The position numbers and the translations under genes are program-made. From assembly GCA_900313155.1 (NCBI GenBank), contig OMQE01000084.1:1-5205 (forward strand): DNA of 5,205 nucleotides, in the 5' to 3' direction. This document shows positions 1-5,205 of this stretch, in pieces. The notes below the pieces were generated by a model that saw only the letters and a list, made by a program, of their open reading frames with translations, did not search any database and was not told the DNA's origin. The stretch is from an uncultured Rhodospirillaceae bacterium. Lineage in GTDB: Bacteria > Pseudomonadota > Alphaproteobacteria > RF32 > CAG-239. Each line of letters starts with the position of its first letter. Positions within the stretch are counted from its first letter, which is position 1.

Positions 1-2
1 AT

Positions 3-87
3 GGGGTTGTGGCGGAACTGGTAGACGCGCCAGACTCAAAATCTGGTTCCCTCGGGAGTGGGAGTTCGATTCTCCCCGGCCCTACCA
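3..87 (+). tRNA. tRNA-Leu, anticodon CAA
   Basis: This is a complete class II tRNA that decodes UUG leucine codons. The anticodon stem pairs 30-34 with 42-46 around a seven-base loop, placing the anticodon CAA at 37-39. The T stem pairs 60-64 with 72-76 around the loop TTCGATT. A long variable arm (about 47-59), with a short TCC/GGA-type stem, is typical of leucine tRNAs. The discriminator is A84, as expected for leucine, and the CCA end is encoded at 85-87. The acceptor stem (3-9 with 77-83) closes with three G-U wobbles, including the terminal pair, which is unusual but still a full seven-pair helix. The promoter must lie to the left of the window. Confidence 0.96.
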
Positions 88-93
88 TTGAGT

Positions 94-130
94 AAAATGC
101 TTGCAATTCAATATGTTGCAGGCATTTTTT
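94..130 (+). terminator. Rho-independent terminator of tRNA-Leu
   Basis: The arm AATGCTTGCAA (96-106) pairs with TTGCAGGCATT (116-126) across a nine-base loop, with only one G-U wobble among eleven pairs, and a T run follows through 130. It begins seven bases after the encoded CCA, so it should end the tRNA transcript. It also stands between the tRNA and the next gene, whose start codon is only 28 bases further on. Confidence 0.88.
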
Positions 131-158
131 GTTATCAACGCAAAACTGGGAGTAGAAA

Positions 159-611
159 ATGAAAAAAGTTTTATTGATGCTGGTATGGGCTGTTTTTGCC
201 ATACAGACCGCACAGGCAGAGGAAACATCGCAGGTTGCGACCTCTAAAAATGAGAACAAAGTGATTTTAACAAATGCACAACGTCGGGAAGCTTTATTTA
301 AACATGTTGCCGACCAAAAAAAGGCTTTGGAAGAAAAACGCCAAAAAATCAAAGAAGAAGAGGATAGAATAGCCCAAGAAGAAGCCGAACGGGTAGCTCA
401 GGAACAAGCTAAAGAAGCGGCTTTGCAAGCTGAAACAGCCATATTTAGCCCAAAGGAAGAAGAGGAGGTTTCTGCGGAAAGCCAACCTGTTGTCAGTACG
501 CCGAAAATAGAAGCGGAATCGACTGAAGATTTACTTAAAGCTCTTCAAGATTTGCAAAAAGATATGAAACGTTTGAAAGAGGGGCAGGATACGTTAATAA
601 ACGCAGAATAA
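159..611 (+). CDS. Secreted charged coiled-coil protein, unknown function
   Basis: I do not recognise a named family for this 150-residue protein. Residues 1-20 form a clear Sec signal peptide: two lysines, a hydrophobic core, and AQA before a likely cleavage ahead of Glu21. There is no lipobox cysteine, so a soluble periplasmic or outer-surface protein is inferred. Residues about 40-95 are rich in Glu, Lys, Gln and Ala and look like a long charged helix. A Ser/Pro/Glu linker (96-122) leads to a second helix with a clean heptad pattern (Leu125, Leu129, Leu132, Met136, Leu139, Leu146). The start is supported by GGGAG at 148-152, six bases before the ATG. Similar composition occurs in TolA-like and CpoB-like envelope proteins, but composition alone does not show homology. 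No good promoter is visible between the tRNA terminator and this gene. Confidence 0.8.
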   Translation: MKKVLLMLVWAVFAIQTAQAEETSQVATSKNENKVILTNAQRREALFKHVADQKKALEEKRQKIKEEEDRIAQEEAERVAQEQAKEAALQAETAIFSPKEEEEVSAESQPVVSTPKIEAESTEDLLKALQDLQKDMKRLKEGQDTLINAE

Positions 612-623
612 GTTGCTATTTCA

Positions 624-674
624 TAAAAAAAGAAAAAACCGCGGTGTTGACCATAAGAAGTCAGCATCGCGGTT
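624..674 (-). terminator. Rho-independent terminator of the 385-residue protein gene
   Basis: Bases 637-650 pair with 661-674 in a 14-pair stem (two G-U-type pairs) around a ten-base loop. Read on the minus strand, the stem is followed by TTTTTT, one C and seven more T (plus-strand A-tract 624-638). It starts 19 bases after the minus-strand stop codon. Read on the plus strand, only AAACATTTT follows, so termination of the convergent coiled-coil gene here would be weaker. Confidence 0.88.
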
Positions 675-692
675 AAACATTTTAGAAGCATA

Positions 693-1850
693 TCAGCTTT
701 TCAGTGAGTGCCACGTTTCAACAACGTTTTCCGACAAGGCTTTAGGCATATATGCTCGTGTCAGTTCCAGAACATACTCATCTGTTTCAGTCAGCAGGCC
801 TTCCGCCAAATGCAACAATGTGTCCTTAAGATATCGTTGCAATTGCGTTACCAACAGCGGTGTCATATTTAATCTGCTAATGACAGGTTGCAGTTTTAAG
901 AGTAAATCACGACTGATGGCGGAAACAAATCCGCGGTCAAAAATAAATGATATCATCAGTGGTGAAATGTAGCCGACAGAGGGCACAATTTCCGAAACAA
1001 AGTCGCAAATTTCCGGATAAATTTCTTTGCGCTCATCTTCGCTCTCTAACTGGTTGAAAATGGCGATAATGTCATCTTCCACCATTTTTTGCAACTTCTG
1101 ACGACGACAGCCATCCTTGTGGTACAAAAGCAGGCGAATTTCTGCTACACCGAGTTTGCATCTGGTTTCCATCAGGGTATCTATATGATGAAGCGTTTGC
1201 TTTAGAAATTGTTTATTTTCTTCAAACAAACGGTCATTTAAGACAGACTGATTCTTCCACGTCTGTAAATTCGGCGTTTCACCGGCCAAAAGCAATTCAA
1301 AGCCCTTGTCGCTAATGTCTCGCATCTTCTTCAAGAACTCATTGATTTTGGCTATCAGGTACTCTAAATCATCGGCTTCTCTTTTCAGAATATTGAGCTC
1401 GATTGACAGATGATGTCGGCGTTCATAATCACGTGTTTCATCAACCTGTTTCTGCAAGTTCTCTATTTTGCGAGAGCTTTGCGTAAAGGCTTTACGAATC
1501 TGTTTAAGGACAGCCTCATAATGATGCACATTAAAGCCTTCAACTTCTTCAAACCTACGCATAAAATCCAGACCTTTGGCGCCCAAACCGTGCCGATTGA
1601 TGTGATTGACCAAGTTGCGTTTCAATCCATCGTAGAGGTCATTCTCTATGAAATTGATATCCATAAACATATCCTCAATTTCGGCAAATGAGAGATTCTC
1701 ATTTTTTATGACATGGTCAGCCCAGCGTTTGGCAACAGGTGTTGCTTTCTTCAGTGCATCAGATACCCAAAATTTCCTCTGTTCCGAGGTAATTTTTAAG
1801 CTGTTCATCAATTCTATAACAGCTTCATTTTTTTTGTTTTTTGTTTCCAT
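693..1850 (-). CDS. Hypothetical helical cytoplasmic protein, 385 residues
   Basis: I do not recognise this protein. It has no signal peptide, no convincing membrane segment and no Walker, zinc-finger or helix-turn-helix motif that I can identify. The sequence is almost entirely helix-forming, with few Gly or Pro. Residues about 115-185 are rich in Lys, Glu, Arg and Leu and are the best coiled-coil candidate. The C-terminal part (about 285-350) is more hydrophobic and leucine-rich, suggesting a packed helical domain. A small conserved-looking Gly/Asp/Phe patch lies near 87-108. The ATG at 1850 is the first start in frame; the only upstream purine stretch is a weak AAGAA, so the start is less certain than for its neighbours, with Met15 as an alternative. 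The frame is intact, and the gene has its own candidate promoter and a strong terminator, so it is probably expressed alone. It is divergent from the 88-residue gene. Confidence 0.8.
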   Translation of the reverse strand: METKNKKNEAVIELMNSLKITSEQRKFWVSDALKKATPVAKRWADHVIKNENLSFAEIEDMFMDINFIENDLYDGLKRNLVNHINRHGLGAKGLDFMRRFEEVEGFNVHHYEAVLKQIRKAFTQSSRKIENLQKQVDETRDYERRHHLSIELNILKREADDLEYLIAKINEFLKKMRDISDKGFELLLAGETPNLQTWKNQSVLNDRLFEENKQFLKQTLHHIDTLMETRCKLGVAEIRLLLYHKDGCRRQKLQKMVEDDIIAIFNQLESEDERKEIYPEICDFVSEIVPSVGYISPLMISFIFDRGFVSAISRDLLLKLQPVISRLNMTPLLVTQLQRYLKDTLLHLAEGLLTETDEYVLELTRAYMPKALSENVVETWHSLKS

Positions 1851-1885
1851 AATTCTTATATAAAAAATAAAATTTTCGATTCGAT

Positions 1886-1914
1886 AATGTATACAAAACG
1901 TGATTGTTTGTCAA
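1886..1914 (-). promoter_or_regulatory. Candidate sigma70-type promoter for the 385-residue protein gene
   Basis: On the minus strand a perfect TTGACA (1914-1909) is followed by a 17-base spacer and TACATT (1891-1886), a four-of-six match to TATAAT. Transcription would start near 1879, giving a leader of about 28 bases before the ATG at 1850. The spacing is ideal, but the region is so AT-rich that the -10 match on its own carries little weight. Confidence 0.6.
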
Positions 1915-1956
1915 GATGTTCAGAAAAATATATTTAAACAAATAATAAAAATATTA

Positions 1957-1987
1957 TTGACATATTGTTGTATAAGAAATGTATTAT
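1957..1987 (+). promoter_or_regulatory. Candidate sigma70-type promoter for the 88-residue protein gene
   Basis: A perfect TTGACA (1957-1962) is followed either by TGTATT (1980-1985) at 17 bases or by the better TATTAT (1982-1987) at 19 bases. Transcription would start near 1992-1994, leaving only about 12-14 bases before the ATG at 2006, just enough to include part of the AGGAG site. A seven-base inverted repeat (1941-1947 with 1952-1958) overlaps the -35 box. Confidence 0.5.
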
Positions 1988-2005
1988 AATTATAGGAGAA
2001 AAATT

Positions 2006-2272
2006 ATGACGGAAAAACATTTTGAACAAATCAACAGACTATATCTGTATTTTATGATAACACATCCTGATTGTGACGAAGGAACATATCTTTCAGGCGA
2101 TACAAATTGTATTTTGGCTTTTGCGGAATATACCGAAAATATAGATTTTGAAGAAATAAGGAAAATATTACCAGAGTTGCGCAAAAGTCAGCTTCCACGC
2201 TTGAAAAAGTATATTTCTATTGTGGTGGAAGATTATTTATTGCGTCATGCCAAGGTGTTGGCTATTTGTTAA
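2006..2272 (+). CDS. Small hypothetical protein, 88 residues
   Basis: I do not recognise this protein. It is probably cytoplasmic, since it has no signal peptide or membrane segment. The sequence suggests a short helical domain: an aromatic-rich N-terminal helix (Tyr13, Tyr15, Phe16), a central turn containing Cys23 and Cys35, then amphipathic helices (about 48-85) with several Lys/Arg, ending in Cys88. I chose the ATG at 2006 because AGGAG (1994-1998) sits seven bases upstream. An in-frame ATG at 1979 would overlap the probable -10 box and has no ribosome site. The gene is divergent from the 385-residue gene and lies 99 bases before lon on the same strand, with no terminator visible between them. 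Co-transcription with lon, or a role related to Lon, is possible but rests on position only. Confidence 0.75.
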   Translation: MTEKHFEQINRLYLYFMITHPDCDEGTYLSGDTNCILAFAEYTENIDFEEIRKILPELRKSQLPRLKKYISIVVEDYLLRHAKVLAIC

Positions 2273-2306
2273 GATAAAATAAATTTGGGGAAAATAGCGC
2301 TTGTCA

Positions 2307-2335
2307 CTTGTCGAAGCTCAAAACCTAACCTATAT
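2307..2335 (+). promoter_or_regulatory. Heat-shock-type (sigma32-like) promoter of lon
   Basis: CTTG (2307-2310), an 18-base spacer and CCTATAT (2329-2335) match every fixed position of the CTTG-N17/18-CYTATnT pattern described for alphaproteobacterial heat-shock promoters. Read as a housekeeping promoter, the same bases give TTGTCG (2308-2313), 17 bases, TATATA (2331-2336), so both sigma factors might use it. Transcription would start near 2342, about 30 bases before the lon ATG. Lon is a classic heat-shock gene, which supports the reading. Confidence 0.68.
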
Positions 2336-2371
2336 ATTAAAAAGATATTTTTTTACGGAGTAATCTTACAG

Positions 2372-4720
2372 ATGGCAAAAGTTGTTGAAAAAATTAAGAA
2401 AAAAATCAAAAAAGAAGAAAAAGGGTTTGTTTTACCGGTGTTGCCGCTACGTGATGTTGTGGTTTATCCGAAAATGATTGTGCCGATTTTTGTTGGTCGG
2501 GACAAGTCTATTGAAGCGGTGCTGAAAGCCAATGATATGGGATCGCAAATTATATTGGTGATGCAAAAAAAGGCTGAAACCGAAGTGCCGGAATTGAAAG
2601 ACTTATACACAGTCGGTACACTGGGAAACATTTTGCAAATGCTGAAATTACCGGACGGAACCATTAAAATTTTGGTAGAGGGTTTAGAACGTATCAAAGT
2701 AGAAAAATATAAAAATGAAGGTAGCTATATTTCAGCTCAAGCTACTAATTATCCGCAAACTTCGGAAGATTCTGACGAATTGGAATCGTGGGCGAGGGCG
2801 GTTGTCAGCCAATTTGAAGAATATGTTAAATCTAATAAGAAAATTCCTCTTGATGTGGTGCAGTCTGTTAAGCAAATTGATGAATATGACAAGCTGGCAG
2901 ACACAATTGCCTCACATTTGTCGCTGAAAACGCAGGACAAACAGTTTTTGTTGGAAGCAAATACTCTAAAAGAGCGCCTGAATAAGCTTTTGGAGTTGAT
3001 AGATACGGAAATGATGGTTTCAGAAGTTGAAGACCGCATTAAAAGCCGTGTAAAAAAGCAAATGGAGAAAAGCCAAAAGGAATATTATTTAAACGAGCAA
3101 ATGAAGGCTATTCAAAAAGAGCTTAATCAAGGAGAAGAAGACGAATACGGCAACTATTTGAAACGTATTAACAATACCAAATTTTCTAAAGAAGCGCGTG
3201 AAAAAGCTTTAACCGAGCTCAAAAAGTTGCGCTCAATGAGCCCAAGCTCACCGGAAAGTTCAGTCATTCGTAATTATATTGATTGGCTTTTAGATTTGCC
3301 GTGGGACAAAAGAACAAAGCTCAATAAAGATTTACAAACCGCTATTGATATTTTGGAAGAAGACCATTATGGTTTGGAAAAGGTTAAAGAACGTATCGTG
3401 GAATATCTAGCGGTTCAAGCGCGTTCAAAGCGTTTGAAAGCACCAATTTTATGCTTGGTCGGGCCTCCGGGGGTTGGTAAAACCTCGCTCGGGCGTTCCA
3501 TTGCTCGTGCCACAAACCGACATTTTGTGCGCGCGTCATTGGGTGGTATGCGTGATGAGGCAGAAATTCGCGGGCATCGTCGAACCTATGTGGGCGCTAT
3601 GCCGGGGAAAATTTTGCAATCTATGAAAAAAGCAGGAACGACCAATCCGTTGTTTTTGCTTGATGAAATTGATAAACTCGGCAACGATTGGCGCGGAGAT
3701 CCAAGTTCGGCCTTGTTGGAAGTGTTGGATCCGGAGCAGAACAATACGTTTGAAGACCACTATTTGGAAGTAGATTACGATTTATCTGATGTGATGTTTG
3801 TGACAACGGCAAATTCGCTGGATATGCCGCGTCCGTTGTTGGACCGTATGGAAATTATTCGCTTGGACGGTTACACAGAAGATGAAAAAGTAGAAATTGC
3901 CAAACGGCACCTGATTAACAAGGTATTTGATGAAAATGCCGTGCAGTGCTCTGAACTGGTGGTAACAGATGAGGCAATTCGCGATATTATTCGATATTAT
4001 ACACGTGAAGCCGGTGTGCGTAATTTGGAGCGCGAGTTGGCAACAATTGCCCGTAAAGCGACCAAAGAAATTTTGATGGATAAAGAAAAATGCGTTACCG
4101 TAGAAGTGACACCGCAGAATTTGGAAAAATATTTGGGTGTCAAGCGTTTCAGTTACGGGGTGGCAGATACGGCAGACCATATTGGGGTAACAACCGGTTT
4201 AGCATGGACGGAAGTTGGTGGTGATATTTTGTTTATTGAGGCGGTTGATATGCCGGGCAAAGGCAAAGTGACGCAAACCGGTAAACTGGGTGATGTGATG
4301 AAAGAATCGATAGAAACGGCATATTCGGTTGTGCGCTCGCATTCCAAAGATTTAGGCATTGAGCCGGAAATGTTTGACAAGACCGACGTGCACGTCCATG
4401 TGCCGGAGGGAGCAACGCCGAAAGATGGTCCTTCAGCCGGTATTGCCATGTACACCACATTGGTTTCGGTGTTCACAAAAACGCCGGTCAGAAGTGATGT
4501 GGCGATGACCGGTGAAATTACCTTGCAAGGGCGTGTGTTGCCAATTGGCGGCTTAAAAGAAAAGCTGTTGGCTGCATTACGCGGAGGCATAAAAACGGTG
4601 ATTATTCCGCAAGAGAATGTCAAAGATTTGGCGGAAATTCCGGATAATGTAAAACAAGGCATGGAAATTATTCCGGTTTCCAACGCTTCGGAGGTGTTGA
4701 AAATAGCCTTGAGAAAATAG
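2372..4720 (+). CDS. lon: ATP-dependent Lon protease (LonA type, EC 3.4.21.53)
   Basis: Lon is a cytoplasmic homohexameric AAA+ protease that unfolds and degrades misfolded and selected regulatory proteins. This 782-residue copy has the usual LonA length and layout. The N-terminal substrate domain begins at the typical LPVLPLRDVVVYP segment (about 20-32) and ends in a coiled coil (about 225-265). The AAA+ module carries Walker A GPPGVGKT (364-371), pore-loop Tyr406, Walker B with Asp431-Glu432, arginine finger Arg492 and sensor-2 Arg550. The protease domain has catalytic Ser688 in KDGPSAG and, 43 residues on, Lys731 in GGLKEK, the same spacing as in the E. coli enzyme. All catalytic residues are present and the frame is intact. 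The ATG at 2372 is preceded by CGGAG (2356-2360) at 11 bases, slightly long. An in-frame TTG at 2285 would run through the promoter and is unlikely. The N-terminus is unusually lysine-rich (residues 8-18). Confidence 0.98.
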   Translation: MAKVVEKIKKKIKKEEKGFVLPVLPLRDVVVYPKMIVPIFVGRDKSIEAVLKANDMGSQIILVMQKKAETEVPELKDLYTVGTLGNILQMLKLPDGTIKILVEGLERIKVEKYKNEGSYISAQATNYPQTSEDSDELESWARAVVSQFEEYVKSNKKIPLDVVQSVKQIDEYDKLADTIASHLSLKTQDKQFLLEANTLKERLNKLLELIDTEMMVSEVEDRIKSRVKKQMEKSQKEYYLNEQMKAIQKELNQGEEDEYGNYLKRINNTKFSKEAREKALTELKKLRSMSPSSPESSVIRNYIDWLLDLPWDKRTKLNKDLQTAIDILEEDHYGLEKVKERIVEYLAVQARSKRLKAPILCLVGPPGVGKTSLGRSIARATNRHFVRASLGGMRDEAEIRGHRRTYVGAMPGKILQSMKKAGTTNPLFLLDEIDKLGNDWRGDPSSALLEVLDPEQNNTFEDHYLEVDYDLSDVMFVTTANSLDMPRPLLDRMEIIRLDGYTEDEKVEIAKRHLINKVFDENAVQCSELVVTDEAIRDIIRYYTREAGVRNLERELATIARKATKEILMDKEKCVTVEVTPQNLEKYLGVKRFSYGVADTADHIGVTTGLAWTEVGGDILFIEAVDMPGKGKVTQTGKLGDVMKESIETAYSVVRSHSKDLGIEPEMFDKTDVHVHVPEGATPKDGPSAGIAMYTTLVSVFTKTPVRSDVAMTGEITLQGRVLPIGGLKEKLLAALRGGIKTVIIPQENVKDLAEIPDNVKQGMEIIPVSNASEVLKIALRK

Positions 4721-4741
4721 TTATCTATTCTTTTTTTGTTG

Positions 4742-4785
4742 TGTCCGTAAAGCAATTTGATTGTTGTTTTGCGGACATATTTTTG
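4742..4785 (+). terminator. Rho-independent terminator of lon
   Basis: TGTCCGTAAAGCAA (4742-4755) pairs with TTGTTTTGCGGACA (4764-4777) in a 14-pair stem with two G-U wobbles and an eight-base loop, followed by TATTTTT. It begins 21 bases after the lon stop codon. On the minus strand the stem is followed by an A-rich stretch, so it works in the plus direction only. Confidence 0.87.
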
Positions 4786-4802
4786 TAGAGAAGAAAAATT
4801 AC

Positions 4803-4831
4803 TTGACAAAATAGTAAAAATTTGCTCAAAT
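4803..4831 (+). promoter_or_regulatory. Candidate promoter of the DapB-like gene
   Basis: A perfect TTGACA (4803-4808) is followed by 17 bases and TCAAAT (4826-4831), a four-of-six -10 match helped by an extended TG at 4823-4824. Transcription would start near 4838, leaving a leader of about 34 bases made almost only of A and T. It lies just after the lon terminator, which fits a new transcription unit. Confidence 0.6.
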
Positions 4832-4871
4832 AATAACAATTTTGAATTATTAATTTAAATTTTTTTTTATT

Positions 4872-5205
4872 ATGTATTATTTAGGAATCGTAGGGGCAGA
4901 GACCCCTTTGGCAAAGATTGTGTTGGAACAAATAAAGCAGCACAAAGAAGAGTATCGCGTGTGTTTCATGGCGGACGCAAGTTACAAAGAAACTAAAAGC
5001 AAAGAGAAGTATGCTGACGCTGATAGTGCTCTCTTGATGGTATCGGCAACATTGGTGCTTGATTTTAGCGAAAACGAGGAAGAAGCCTATCAAAACGCTA
5101 AAGTCTATACGGAATATCACGTTCCGGCCATTTTGACAACACCTCTCAGTGAAGACAAGATTGAACTGTTGGAAGCGTATCGCAAGGCTCGTTATTCGGT
5201 GCCGG
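4872..5205 (+). CDS. DapB-like (dihydrodipicolinate reductase-like) protein, N-terminal part
   Basis: The gene runs off the right edge; 111 complete codons are visible. The visible part reads like the N-terminal Rossmann domain of 4-hydroxy-tetrahydrodipicolinate reductase, the NAD(P)H enzyme of lysine and diaminopimelate synthesis. Strand one ends in GIVGAE (5-10), a VLDFSEN segment (about 67-73) sits where DapB has its DFT-x-P motif, and AILTTPLSEDKIELLEAY (about 89-106) aligns with the IGTTG-x-S/T-x-x-Q/K segment. The GxxGRMG cofactor loop is not kept (GIVGAETPLA) and the second glycine of GTTG is Pro. It could therefore be a diverged DapB, a related Gfo/Idh-type or other Rossmann protein, or a non-catalytic relative. 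The ATG at 4872 places the glycine motif at the expected distance from the start, yet no Shine-Dalgarno site precedes it. It is separated from lon by a terminator and has its own promoter. Confidence 0.6.
   Translation, partial: MYYLGIVGAETPLAKIVLEQIKQHKEEYRVCFMADASYKETKSKEKYADADSALLMVSATLVLDFSENEEEAYQNAKVYTEYHVPAILTTPLSEDKIELLEAYRKARYSVP

Noticed and set aside
3..87. tRNA-Leu as an integration site for a mobile element
   Set aside because: I found no duplicated 3' tRNA segment in the window and no integrase or phage-like gene next to it.
613..972. 119-codon plus-strand open frame after the coiled-coil gene
   Set aside because: It runs through the terminator hairpin and antisense to the 385-residue gene, has no ribosome site or ATG in good context, and its product is low-complexity.
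1979..2005. Upstream ATG start for the 88-residue protein
   Set aside because: It overlaps the candidate -10 box and lacks a ribosome site, while AGGAG is placed correctly for the ATG at 2006.
2285..2371. In-frame TTG start adding 29 residues to Lon
   Set aside because: The extension would span the promoter at 2307-2335, has no ribosome site, and adds residues not typical of Lon. The ATG at 2372 gives the normal family length.
4153..4839. 228-codon minus-strand open frame over the end of lon
   Set aside because: It lies antisense to the conserved Lon protease domain, crosses the lon terminator, and shows no recognisable domain; it is a by-product of lon codon use.
1..5205. CRISPR array, insertion sequence or hidden defence system
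   Set aside because: I see no regularly spaced repeats, no terminal inverted repeats with a transposase, and no nuclease or toxin motif in the unknown genes.

Overview
The window looks like an ordinary chromosomal stretch from a low-GC bacterium, most likely an alphaproteobacterium. I judge the lineage from three things: a full-length proteobacterial-type Lon protease, AT-rich spacers, and a lon upstream region that fits the alphaproteobacterial heat-shock promoter pattern CTTG-N17/18-CYTATnT. This is inference; no rRNA or other decisive marker is present. I see no insertion sequence, CRISPR array, phage gene or integrase.

Layout from left to right. A complete tRNA-Leu(CAA) gene with its own strong terminator (3-130) is followed closely by a small gene for a secreted, charged coiled-coil protein (159-611). 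A hairpin with a T-tract on the minus strand (624-674) ends the convergent minus-strand gene for a 385-residue helical protein of unknown function (693-1850). A very AT-rich 155-bp divergent spacer (1851-2005) holds candidate promoters for both directions. It leads into an 88-residue unknown protein (2006-2272), then lon (2372-4720) with a heat-shock-like promoter, then a lon terminator (4742-4785). The last gene (4872 to the right edge) starts from its own promoter and is cut by the window end. Its visible part resembles the nucleotide-binding domain of dihydrodipicolinate reductase (DapB), but the cofactor motif is degenerate.

Functionally only tRNA-Leu and Lon are secure. Lon is the ATP-dependent quality-control protease of the cytoplasm. 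The 88-residue gene points the same way and has no visible terminator before lon, so some lon transcription may come from it. The other genes appear to be separate transcription units, and nothing here links them into one pathway. The points most worth checking are the lon heat-shock promoter, the three unrecognised proteins, and the altered nucleotide-binding motif and leader without a Shine-Dalgarno site of the DapB-like gene.
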